Below, in pieces: positions 1 to 7,465 of a DNA stretch of 64,000 bases. This stretch comes from Paenibacillus durus (GTDB taxonomy: Bacteria; Bacillota; Bacilli; Paenibacillales; Paenibacillaceae), in the NCBI RefSeq assembly GCF_000756615.1, contig NZ_CP009288.1, positions 5,208,001-5,272,000 on the forward strand, written 5' to 3'. Position 1 is the first letter of the stretch; each line of letters opens with the position of its first letter. The notes under the pieces are model-generated. The model was not told the DNA's origin. It made no database searches and worked only from the letters and a program-made list of their open reading frames with translations. The translations under genes were made by a program, and so were the position numbers.

Positions 1-314
1 AGCGCTTCCGTTTTGTTCAGATAATAGATGGAATACAAGATCACTAGAGCGCCCATACCGGTAATCAGCAAGGTAAACAAAAGACTGAGGCCATCCAGAT
101 ATAACGAAATATCGATACCCAGCGAAGGCATCCAGTGTACGCTCTCCCGCGTGTAGTTTCCTTCCTGCACGCCGGGAATTCTCGTTAGAAAATACAGGAA
201 CAGCGCAGCCGGAATCGGTATAACCATCCAACCCGGATGAATGCGCAATAGACGCTTGACAAGCGGAATCAAGGCAGCCAGCAAAAATGGAATCAAAATG
301 GCAGCATGCAGCAC
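1..314 (-). CDS. mrpA: Na+/H+ antiporter subunit A, MrpA (N-terminal part)
   Basis: Only the first 104 codons are in the window; the gene runs off the left edge. The protein begins MLHAAILIPFLLAAL, continues with IHPGWMVIPIP, then WMPSLGIDISLYLDGLSLLF and a hydrophobic segment ending YSIYYLNKTE. This is the typical N-terminus of MrpA, the large ND5-like membrane subunit of the multisubunit Mrp cation/proton antiporter used for Na+ and alkaline-pH homeostasis. I chose the GTG at 314, ten bases after a GGAGGA site at 325-330; another GTG sits directly against that site and is in the wrong frame. The remaining mrp genes should lie just left of the window. Confidence 0.85.
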   Translation of the reverse strand, partial: MLHAAILIPFLLAALIPLVKRLLRIHPGWMVIPIPAALFLYFLTRIPGVQEGNYTRESVHWMPSLGIDISLYLDGLSLLFTLLITGMGALVILYSIYYLNKTEA

Positions 315-361
315 AGACGAGCACTCCTCCTATACAGACATTATTTTTTATGAATCTTGAA

Positions 362-1000
362 CTAATGCGGCTTTACCCATTTACCCTGTACAATTCTTAG
401 GTACTGCGGTTCGCCATTCGTCACCGTTTTGAACAGCCCATTATTAAAATCCGTGTGCAGTTCCCGGAAAAATATCCCATTGATCGTCTCTCTTCCCTCT
501 TCCTGTTCACTAAGCACATAGATCTCCCCCTGCTTCACCAGAAAAGCCGGAATCCCCTTCTCATGGGTTTCCTCCAACATATCGGGATATCGCTGAACGG
601 CTACAATATGAAGATCAATAGCACCAAGCTGCTCAATCAAATCGTTAATAAAGCTGCCTTGGGTTATCTCCTCCCACAGGGTCCGGCCGGACTGTCCAAT
701 AACGATTTGTGTGATTCCCCTCTCTCGGGCCGTTTCCGCAATGACATCCGCCGTCCTTCTTCCAAGGCATTTACGGATCAGAAATTCTCCGCCAACCTCT
801 TTGGTCAGCTTCTCCCATGCCGAGAAATACCGCTCCCTATCCGCGTTGTACTCATAATCCCTGGATGAGTCCACCGTAAGTACGGTTAAAGGGGCTCTGA
901 GCAGCAGGGCCAATCGGCTTCCTCTTTGAATTAAACGCTGGCCGTGCGGTCCGTAATGGACACACACCATGATACTTTCATTGTTCTGTTCCACAGTCAT
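362..1000 (-). CDS. universal stress protein, KdpD-like Usp domain
   Basis: A 212-residue soluble protein. Residues 10-140 form a Usp (adenine nucleotide alpha-hydrolase-like) fold: MVCVHYGPHGQRLI at the first strand, VIAETARERGITQIVIG in the middle, then the nucleotide-binding pattern G-x2-G-x9-G-S (GQSG, nine residues, GSF). This resembles the Usp segment of the KdpD sensor kinase, but no histidine kinase or membrane part is present. The last 70 residues match nothing I recognise. The ATG at 1000 follows a GGAGG site. The gene lies 47 bp upstream of mrpA on the same strand, which suggests a link to cation homeostasis (inference). Its promoter is followed almost at once by a terminator. Confidence 0.75.
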   Translation of the reverse strand: MTVEQNNESIMVCVHYGPHGQRLIQRGSRLALLLRAPLTVLTVDSSRDYEYNADRERYFSAWEKLTKEVGGEFLIRKCLGRRTADVIAETARERGITQIVIGQSGRTLWEEITQGSFINDLIEQLGAIDLHIVAVQRYPDMLEETHEKGIPAFLVKQGEIYVLSEQEEGRETINGIFFRELHTDFNNGLFKTVTNGEPQYLRIVQGKWVKPH

Positions 1001-1038
1001 TTTCTACGCCTCCTGCTTCAGTTTTCCCAGAAAAACGC

Positions 1039-1064
1039 AAAAAGAGCCCGCAATTGGCAGGCTC
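1039..1064 (-). terminator. promoter-proximal intrinsic terminator
   Basis: Read on the minus strand: GAGCCTGCC, loop, GCGGGCTC and then TTTTT. The stem GAGCC/GGCTC is extended by two G-C pairs after one mismatch. It sits between the promoter at 1096-1124 and the stress-protein start at 1000, so it would stop most transcripts after about 50 nt unless read through. Confidence 0.7.
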
Positions 1065-1095
1065 CTCCTAGTTAACGAATATACAATTAATATAG

Positions 1096-1124
1096 ATTAT
1101 ATCGATCGCAGAGGGGGTTGTAAA
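1096..1124 (-). promoter_or_regulatory. sigma-A type promoter of the stress-protein gene
   Basis: On the minus strand the -35 is TTTACA (1119-1124), the spacer is 17 bp and the -10 is TATAAT (1096-1101). The predicted start of transcription is near 1089, giving a leader of about 90 nt before the ATG at 1000. Confidence 0.65.
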
Positions 1125-1196
1125 GAGATTCTTACAGAAAATAACGGTATGCCCGATCATCTTACAGGGAATCCTTCGTACAAAGGAGTGATTTCC

Positions 1197-1328
1197 ATGT
1201 TCATACGCAAGGTTACACTGCACATGAAAGCTATAGATCCCGCTCCGCAACTGACGCTGTACCTGCTCCTGTCAGTATGCCCTTTCTTCCGCGTGAATAT
1301 GTACGGATTGTACGCAAGACGAGTTTAG
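1197..1328 (+). CDS. small hypothetical protein, 43 aa
   Basis: An ATG seven bases after a strong AAAGGAG site opens a 43-codon frame. The product has a basic N-terminus (MFIRKVTLHMK) and one short hydrophobic segment (LTLYLLLSVCPFF). I recognise no family. The good ribosome binding site is the only support; no clear promoter or terminator flanks it, so it could be chance. Confidence 0.3.
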   Translation: MFIRKVTLHMKAIDPAPQLTLYLLLSVCPFFRVNMYGLYARRV

Positions 1329-1394
1329 ATCCTCGCCCGCTTTCCGAGTAAGCGTCCGGATCCATTCAAGCTCAAGTTGACCCTGCCAATGCCG

Positions 1395-1415
1395 CCGGCT
1401 GTGTGTCACAGCCGG
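1395..1415. other. perfect hairpin over the acyltransferase stop codon
   Basis: CCGGCTGTG (1395-1403), loop TGT, CACAGCCGG (1407-1415): nine perfect base pairs spanning the stop codon at 1406-1408. No T-run follows on either strand, so it is not a standard intrinsic terminator. It may protect the mRNA 3' end. Confidence 0.45.
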
Positions 1416-2563
1416 AATAACAGCTTCACGACAGGAATCTTTTTCAGCAGCAGCACAACTCCAAGGGAAAGAATCAGGACGGCGGCTCCATAGATCAGGT
1501 TGGCAAGCAAATTCGTACTAAAGGGCAGCAGTTTATAGTAAGGAAGCGTAAACCAGCCGACAATGACATGAATGAAATAAATCCCCAGCGTATTCGAGCC
1601 GATGACTTCCATTCCCTTAGACAGCCGGGGAGATTTGCCCTGTTTGTAGCGGGAGGACAGGATAAAAAGACCTGCGGTAACGATAAGGGTCATTAAGGTA
1701 TCGTACCCGTCAAAAACCGTATCGAATACTTCCCCGTTCGACTGACTCATGATTATCCCGTATCCGAGCAGCACAATCAGAGCGGTCAGAATGATCCCCG
1801 TCAACACCGGACTGCCGGGCCTGCGGAAACGGTTATCCTGCAGCTTGGCCTGCAGCCAGCCGCCTAAGATGAAGTACACGATCGAAAAAGCATAGAAGCC
1901 GTTGAATACATTGAATTTATTGAAAAAGTTATAATTCTTCTCCAAATAATTGACCTTCATTACCCATTCTGCCGTATTGGCAATATTACTGAGGAGAACA
2001 TTCCCGAAAGTAAGCAGAAAAGCCGTACCGAAGAAAAAGTAAAGCGGCCCTTTGTCATCTTTGTCATAGATTTCTTTAATCAAGGGAAACAGGATATACA
2101 GACAGACCAGCGTCTGCAGAAACCATAGATGGTTTATTCTAAACATCTTCCATTCGATCAAGGCTTTGGCAAACTGAACTGGCGTATAGCTGTCGCCGTT
2201 GATCGGAATTAGGATAGCCAGGGTAAGAATGCCCCAAACTACCGTCAGAATGCAGATCATGATGATTTTATGTATGTGCTTGCGGAGATTATAGCTTCTG
2301 TTCAGCATCAGCGCCCCGTTTACCATAAAGAACAGCGGAACCCCGGCACTGGCCATGCCTTTTACAGCATAATTTAAATACGTGAAAAAAGAAGGGTTGG
2401 CCAGAACATCGGTAGGAAGATCGTTGAAATGATAAAAACAAACCAAATAAATGGCAACCACTTTAATCAGATCCAAATAAACCAATCGCTCCCGGGGTCT
2501 GATTTGGGGCCTGCCTTCGTGTTGAGCCGTTTGGGCAAGTTTGACAGGTGCTCCAGCCGCCAT
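1406..2563 (-). CDS. membrane acyltransferase, acyltransferase-3 family
   Basis: An integral membrane protein of 385 residues with about ten hydrophobic segments. After a short cytoplasmic start comes the family hallmark YLDLIKVVAIYLVCFYHF, containing the likely active-site histidine; later segments include LFFMVNGALML and LWFLQTLVCLYILFPLI. Acyltransferase-3 proteins move acetyl or other acyl groups onto surface polysaccharides, peptidoglycan or lipids. I start at the ATG at 2563 rather than the GTG nine bases upstream, because GAGGTG (2570-2575) is correctly spaced only for the ATG. It is a single-gene unit; the acceptor substrate cannot be told from sequence. Confidence 0.85.
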   Translation of the reverse strand: MAAGAPVKLAQTAQHEGRPQIRPRERLVYLDLIKVVAIYLVCFYHFNDLPTDVLANPSFFTYLNYAVKGMASAGVPLFFMVNGALMLNRSYNLRKHIHKIIMICILTVVWGILTLAILIPINGDSYTPVQFAKALIEWKMFRINHLWFLQTLVCLYILFPLIKEIYDKDDKGPLYFFFGTAFLLTFGNVLLSNIANTAEWVMKVNYLEKNYNFFNKFNVFNGFYAFSIVYFILGGWLQAKLQDNRFRRPGSPVLTGIILTALIVLLGYGIIMSQSNGEVFDTVFDGYDTLMTLIVTAGLFILSSRYKQGKSPRLSKGMEVIGSNTLGIYFIHVIVGWFTLPYYKLLPFSTNLLANLIYGAAVLILSLGVVLLLKKIPVVKLLFRL

Positions 2564-2627
2564 CCCGCTCACCTCGATTTCACATTATTTATTACCTGTC
2601 CGCTCCGGCGCCAGGCTGCTTTCATTT

Positions 2628-2656
2628 ATTATATCAACGGAACCTTTTTACAACAT
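2628..2656 (-). promoter_or_regulatory. possible promoter of the acyltransferase gene
   Basis: On the minus strand a perfect TATAAT (2628-2633) stands 17 bp from a weak -35, ATGTTG (2651-2656), about 65 bp upstream of the start codon. The -10 is convincing and the -35 is not. Confidence 0.35.
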
Positions 2657-2830
2657 TGTCCTTTTAGATGTCATGGAATAACTCTATGTAGTGATGCGGG
2701 AGTAGGAACGTTATGTTAGGGAGCACAGCGAAGAATTATAGTCACACGGGGCATCGTAAGTTCAGGACCGCTGGGAATAAAATGCAAGCCCCCTCCTCAT
2801 ACTATGTGCAAGAAGATGGAGGTGAATGTC

Positions 2831-3001
2831 ATGCCCAAAAATAGCGCCGATCCCAAATACGACCGCGCAGATAATCATGCGGATAAGAAACACAATCAGC
2901 AGAATAACGATCATTTCACTGAAGAACCTCAGACACTTAGGAACCATAAAGCTGCCGATTACGTCCCAAGTTTAAATGGTATCCCCAAGAATGAAAGTTA
3001 A
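2831..3001 (+). CDS. small hydrophilic protein, 56 aa
   Basis: The ATG at 2831 follows GGAGGTG at a normal distance and the frame is closed by a clear terminator at 3010-3050, which makes a real gene likely. The product (MPKNSADPKYDRADNHADKK...) is strongly hydrophilic, rich in Asn, Asp, Lys and His, and has no membrane segment or cysteine. The composition recalls minor small acid-soluble or coat-associated spore proteins, but I see no motif that proves it. Confidence 0.55.
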   Translation: MPKNSADPKYDRADNHADKKHNQQNNDHFTEEPQTLRNHKAADYVPSLNGIPKNES

Positions 3002-3009
3002 ATAGCAGC

Positions 3010-3050
3010 AAGGCTGCTCTCACGTCGAATGATGGGGAAGCAGCCTTTTC
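3010..3050 (+). terminator. intrinsic terminator
   Basis: AAGGCTGCT (3010-3018) pairs with AGCAGCCTT (3039-3047) and is followed by TTTTC, nine bases after the stop of the small gene. It also lies just beyond the stop of the convergent gene ending at 3053, but has no T-run on that strand. Confidence 0.75.
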
Positions 3051-3052
3051 CA

Positions 3053-4915
3053 TTATTTGAAGACAGTAACTGACACCAGCCTGCCATTTTCCTTGGATTC
3101 CTCATAAGTAATCGGCACCGTCCCGGCCGGGAACGGCACTTCGAATCGGTAGACGCCCATTTCCCCGCTGCTTTTCTCCGCTAGTTCCCAGCTCTCATAG
3201 CTCCCCTGAACGCCGGCCTTCGTCATAAACTCCAGCGTTCTCCGTACACTGGCGCCCTCGTATTGGCTCCGTAAGTAATAGGTCCACTTCCGCTCATCCC
3301 ACTCTGGCGCGTTTACGTGTACTCCGGCCGTCCGCATCGTCTCCAGAATTTTAACGAGCATACGCCCGTCTCCTTCCTGCATAGCCGCAGCGAGCGGCAG
3401 GTATGCCCGGTTAAGGGTTGCCAGGAAATTGGTTTTGTTTTTGGCGGCGAGCAGCTCAAACACCTCCTCTTTCCGTTGTTCCGCGGTGAACCAGTATGCG
3501 TGAAAATCCATCGGATTGATCTGGCTTGTACCTGGGATCAGATACCGCCCGTTATCCGAAACACGGAATACCTCTGTTGATCCGAAGCGCGTCGGGTATT
3601 GCAGTACAAATATGTTGCTGCCGTTCCCGCTTACCATCATTTGGACAGACAGCGGCTCACGGGGCCGCTCCCCTCCAGGCAGGATCGACGCGGAGCCATT
3701 CAAGCTGGAGTAGTAAAAGCTGCCGTCCTGCGCTTTCTCCCGGACAAGCCGGTACATCAGCCGGCTCTTGCGCGTGAACGGCTGCACGCTAATATTAGTC
3801 GTATTTCCATATACAGTCCTGATTTCCTCATTAACCAGCCAATTTATGTCGGCAATGCCTCGCAACTCCCTCGGGGTCCGCCCGCCGGACAGGTCTGGAA
3901 GCCGCATGTCAATGCGGTAATCCCCTGTACGCCATTCGTAAGCCGTATAGCTCTGCTCCGACGCATAGAAGACATCAGAGAAATTCGTATTGTAAGAGAT
4001 GCCGGCGAGCCGCATTTTACCGCCAAAATCAAACGCGCTGAGGTGCCGGCCGGAAGCCGATAGAACACCCGCCGTGACCAGCACCGGTACGAGCAGAACG
4101 GTAATATAGGTTGATACTCGGCCATTTCGGGCCTCCCCGAAGGGCAGATGCGGAGTCGTTTCACCATCATCCCGCAGCTTCCCTACCAGCCGTCTCATAA
4201 GCTCGGCGATCAGCAGGGTTCCAATCACTGAATAAGCGAGCAATGGTATCGCATACCCCATAGGCTGCGGCAGAGACCGCAGCAGGCTGATAATCAGCGT
4301 GCACAGCATGGCTAACATAGCAAGCGGAAGCAGCGTCCTGAAATAACGCCGGAACAGGCCCGGCGCCTCGGCAAAGGCTTCACTGAGAGAGAGGTCCTGA
4401 AGAACGATCAGATAAGGCGTAAGCGCATAGAATAGCAAGGCAATGATCAAGATGATCCCAAGCGGAAAAAAGACCGCCGCCAGGAAAAAGGTCACCGCGC
4501 CCAAGACGGTCTGAAATACCGACCATCCCAGCATATCCTTGAAATACCGGCGTCCGCACTGGATCAGCGGGACCGCCCTTTGGCTCTGGACCCACCCTTT
4601 GAGACCGCCAAGGTACATGCCTCTGATAAAGCTCTGGACCACCAACACCGCCGCCGACACCAGAATTGCCGTTATCCCCCATACCGGCTTCCCGGCTTGA
4701 AGCTGCGTGTAAGGGACTTTCAAATCCGAGAGAGAAGGCATATAGAGCGGGATGGTCGCGTGAAACCCGCCCGTCTGCGCAGCAGCACCCGATGCCGTTA
4801 CCGGCATCTGAGAGAATGGAAATACCGAAAACCCGACATAAATGCCAAGGCCAACTACAGCCGTTATAAACACTTCGAACGCCAAAACCAAAACAATCAA
4901 TCGTATGTACGCCAA
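3053..4915 (-). CDS. large membrane protein of unknown function
   Basis: A protein of 620 residues that I cannot assign to a named family. The first 300 residues hold about seven hydrophobic segments, among them RLIVLVLAFEVFITAVVG near the start and FPLGIILIIALLFYALTPY. After the last one (VSTYITVLLVPVLVTAGVL) comes a polar domain of about 300 residues, probably outside the membrane, ending GRLVSVTVFK. The start is a TTG at 4915, five bases after GGAGGTG. The layout, a multi-pass domain plus a large outer domain, would suit a surface-assembly or sensing role, but that is a guess. Confidence 0.6.
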   Translation of the reverse strand: MAYIRLIVLVLAFEVFITAVVGLGIYVGFSVFPFSQMPVTASGAAAQTGGFHATIPLYMPSLSDLKVPYTQLQAGKPVWGITAILVSAAVLVVQSFIRGMYLGGLKGWVQSQRAVPLIQCGRRYFKDMLGWSVFQTVLGAVTFFLAAVFFPLGIILIIALLFYALTPYLIVLQDLSLSEAFAEAPGLFRRYFRTLLPLAMLAMLCTLIISLLRSLPQPMGYAIPLLAYSVIGTLLIAELMRRLVGKLRDDGETTPHLPFGEARNGRVSTYITVLLVPVLVTAGVLSASGRHLSAFDFGGKMRLAGISYNTNFSDVFYASEQSYTAYEWRTGDYRIDMRLPDLSGGRTPRELRGIADINWLVNEEIRTVYGNTTNISVQPFTRKSRLMYRLVREKAQDGSFYYSSLNGSASILPGGERPREPLSVQMMVSGNGSNIFVLQYPTRFGSTEVFRVSDNGRYLIPGTSQINPMDFHAYWFTAEQRKEEVFELLAAKNKTNFLATLNRAYLPLAAAMQEGDGRMLVKILETMRTAGVHVNAPEWDERKWTYYLRSQYEGASVRRTLEFMTKAGVQGSYESWELAEKSSGEMGVYRFEVPFPAGTVPITYEESKENGRLVSVTVFK

Positions 4916-4966
4916 GCCGCCACCTCCACAAATCCATTAACACCGTAACCTGAACGCTTTCCCTAC

Positions 4967-5269
4967 TTAAACCTTCGGATAATCGACCACGATAACATTT
5001 TCCAACAGACCATCCAGCGATTTCACAAATTCCTGATGAGCGGGATGCGGTCCATAGGAGCGCAGCGACTCCAGGTTATCGAATGTGACCCGTAGTCCGA
5101 GCGTGTAGCCGTGAATGTTGTCCGTTTCTTCCGTTACGTTAATGCCTGCACTGATATCGGATATACCCGGGATACGATCCCGAAACGAGAGCAATTGATC
5201 CAGCAGTTCCTGTTGTTTGGCGGGTGTAACGTTTGTGTTTAACTTAAATAAGACAAGATGTTCGTACAT
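4967..5269 (-). CDS. Dabb (stress-responsive A/B barrel) protein
   Basis: 100 residues, the usual length for a single Dabb domain. It has the typical opening MYEHLVLFKLNTNVTPAKQQEL, a central TLGLRVTFDNLESLRSYGPH and the closing HPAHQEFVKSLDGLL...VVDY. These small dimeric alpha/beta barrels occur in stress proteins and some polyketide cyclases; the biochemical role of bacterial members is generally unknown. The ATG is preceded by AAAGGAGAGG. The neighbours are unrelated. Confidence 0.8.
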   Translation of the reverse strand: MYEHLVLFKLNTNVTPAKQQELLDQLLSFRDRIPGISDISAGINVTEETDNIHGYTLGLRVTFDNLESLRSYGPHPAHQEFVKSLDGLLENVIVVDYPKV

Positions 5270-5299
5270 CGTTAACCTCTCCTTTATGTATGATATTTT

Positions 5300-5713
5300 T
5301 CAGGAAGCCCCGAAGAACCGTTCCATTACAATATAATCCTTACCGCCTTTAGTAAAGGTATGTTCTGTTACAGTAAATCCAAATTTCTCATAAAACGATA
5401 CTTTGCCGCTCCTGGCATTGCAGTAAATCCGCTTTACGCCTGCGCGCTCGGCTTCCCCGAGCATATAGGACAGAAGTCTGCTTCCATACCCCCTATTTTG
5501 GTGAGAGATCAACGTTGCGAATTTCCGGAACTGCGCTTCTTCTCCATTAACAAAAAGAGACACAACCGCAATCAACTGCTCCCCTTCAAAAAGCCCAAAG
5601 TGAGTCCCCTCATCATCATCTTTAAGCTTTACATAATCGAGATCCTTTTCCGGCCACATGACCTCATGACGCAGCTGCCAAGCTTGCTCTTTTTGAATCA
5701 TCCTAATATCCAA
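5300..5713 (-). CDS. GNAT family N-acetyltransferase
   Basis: 137 residues with a complete GNAT fold: substrate part (FEGEQLIAVVSLFVNG), the acetyl-CoA binding loop around NRGYGSRLLSYML (Q/R-x-x-G-x-G/A type), and the final IYCNARSGKVSFYEKFGF signature. It transfers an acetyl group from acetyl-CoA to an amine; the substrate is unknown. The start is a TTG at 5713, nine bases after GGAGGA. It lies 30 bp upstream of the Dabb gene on the same strand, so the two may be co-transcribed. Confidence 0.8.
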   Translation of the reverse strand: MDIRMIQKEQAWQLRHEVMWPEKDLDYVKLKDDDEGTHFGLFEGEQLIAVVSLFVNGEEAQFRKFATLISHQNRGYGSRLLSYMLGEAERAGVKRIYCNARSGKVSFYEKFGFTVTEHTFTKGGKDYIVMERFFGAS

Positions 5714-5824
5714 ACGGCATCATCCTCCAATTTTAAAAAGGTCATAGAAAAAAGGGCCAACTTGTCCGCCCTCTTCTGTAACACGATTATAAAGTTTTCT
5801 TATTCGTTGGTCTAATGCTTTGTA

Positions 5825-7297
5825 TCAGGTGCCGCAAAAGGTTCGGTAAGGACAGGCGGATGGCGCCGGCGGCGCCGAATAATCAACCTGTTCGGGGGAA
5901 TGCGCAAAGGGTCTCGCAAGAACATCAAGAAGACGCTCCATCACGCTGTAGTCTCCTTGCACCGCAGCCTCCAATGCCTCTTCCACCCGGTGGTTGCGCG
6001 GGATCAGCGCGGGATTGCTGCTTCGCATCAGCTGTTGCGAGGAGTCTTTGGGTTCCTGCTGTCTGCCCTGTCTCGCCTGCCACCGCTCATGCCACTGAGT
6101 AAATTCCGAAGTGCCGTGCAGGACCGTATCCTCCAGCTTATCAAATGTTAATGCGCGGAAGGTATTGGTGTAGTCCACACGATTCTTTTGCATCATATTA
6201 AGGAGATCTTCAATCAGGGATTCATCCTCCGGCTCTTCGTTAAAAATCCCCAGCTTGGCCCTCATTCCCGCGAGCCAATTCCGGTGATACAATTCGGAGA
6301 AATCCGCAATCGCATCCTCGGCCAGTTTGACAGCCTCTCCTTCGTCCTCATGCAGCAGCGGCAAAAGCGTCTCGGCAAATCTCGCGAGATTCCACGCGGC
6401 AATATGCGGCTGATTGCCATAGGCATAGCGACCATGAAGGTCAATGGAACTGAATACCGTTTCTGGATCATACGTATCCATGAAGGCGCAAGGACCATAA
6501 TCTATGGTTTCTCCGCTAAGGACCATGTTGTCGGTATTCATCACCCCGTGAATAAAGCCAACGAGCTGCCACTTCGCAATCAGCGAAGCCTGACGCTTGA
6601 TCACTTCCCGAAGCAGGCCCAGGTAGCGGTTCTCATCTATGTCAGCTTCCGGAAAATGTCTTTGCAGCGTGTAATCAGCCAGGGCTTTGAGGTCCTCGGC
6701 AGAGCCCCATTTTGAAGCGTATTGAAAGGTGCCAACGCGCAGATGGCTTGCAGCCACTCGGGTTAAAATCGCACCGGGCTGCATGGTTTCGCGGATGATG
6801 GACTCACCGGTTGTCACCACGGCCAAGCTCCGGGTGGTCGCAATGCCAAGCGCATGCATCGCTTCGCTGATGATGTATTCGCGCAGCATCGGCCCAAGCG
6901 CCGCCCGGCCATCGCCTCGGCGGGAGTATGGCGTTCGGCCTGAACCTTTTAGCTGAATATCTACCCGCTCGGCGCCGGGAGTGATCTGTTCGCCAAGCAG
7001 CAGAGCCCGGCCGTCCCCTAACATGGTAAAATGCCCGAACTGATGCCCTGCGTAAGCTTGAGCAAGAGGGTCAGCGCCTTCGGGAACCTCGTTGCCGGCA
7101 AACACCGCTGCGCCATCATGGCTACGCAGCGCTTGAACGTTTAACCCCAGAGAGGCGGCCAACGAATCATTAAGGATGACCAGCTTCGGCGAGCGCACAG
7201 GAGTTGGGTCTTGTCTGGTAAAAAATGATTCCGGCAGACGGGCATAGCTGTTGTCGAAGTTCCATCCTGTTTCAATGATTGTGTTTTTCTCTGTCAT
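5825..7297 (-). CDS. selO: protein adenylyltransferase SelO (YdiU)
   Basis: 490 residues, full length for the family. It shows WNFDNSYARLPESFFTRQDP at the N-terminus, IQLKGSGRTPYSRRGDGRA in the glycine-rich nucleotide loop, then HGVMNTDNM and DYGPCAFMD as the metal-binding and catalytic segments. SelO is a pseudokinase that binds ATP inverted and transfers AMP to Ser, Thr or Tyr of target proteins, in connection with redox stress. I start at the ATG at 7297, five bases after GGAG, rather than the ATG 18 bases upstream that lacks a binding site. It is divergent from the LysM gene. Confidence 0.92.
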   Translation of the reverse strand: MTEKNTIIETGWNFDNSYARLPESFFTRQDPTPVRSPKLVILNDSLAASLGLNVQALRSHDGAAVFAGNEVPEGADPLAQAYAGHQFGHFTMLGDGRALLLGEQITPGAERVDIQLKGSGRTPYSRRGDGRAALGPMLREYIISEAMHALGIATTRSLAVVTTGESIIRETMQPGAILTRVAASHLRVGTFQYASKWGSAEDLKALADYTLQRHFPEADIDENRYLGLLREVIKRQASLIAKWQLVGFIHGVMNTDNMVLSGETIDYGPCAFMDTYDPETVFSSIDLHGRYAYGNQPHIAAWNLARFAETLLPLLHEDEGEAVKLAEDAIADFSELYHRNWLAGMRAKLGIFNEEPEDESLIEDLLNMMQKNRVDYTNTFRALTFDKLEDTVLHGTSEFTQWHERWQARQGRQQEPKDSSQQLMRSSNPALIPRNHRVEEALEAAVQGDYSVMERLLDVLARPFAHSPEQVDYSAPPAPSACPYRTFCGT

Positions 7298-7465
7298 CGT
7301 ATCTCCATTTTTCATTAGGATATTTTACTATCTACTTATTATATAACCCACGGACTGCCCCTTTAGTGTCTGCTTCAGCTGATTTATTATTCCCTTACCG
7401 TTCTTCTGCAAAAGCCATCCTCCGAATACACTTGTTACAAAAGGTTTAAGGAGGAGGTCATCCTC

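Noticed and set aside
1068..1250. Possible c-di-AMP (ydaO) riboswitch or minus-strand gene before the stress-protein gene
   Set aside because: I looked for the ydaO conserved blocks and found none; the leader after the promoter is only about 90 nt, and the minus frame has no binding site.
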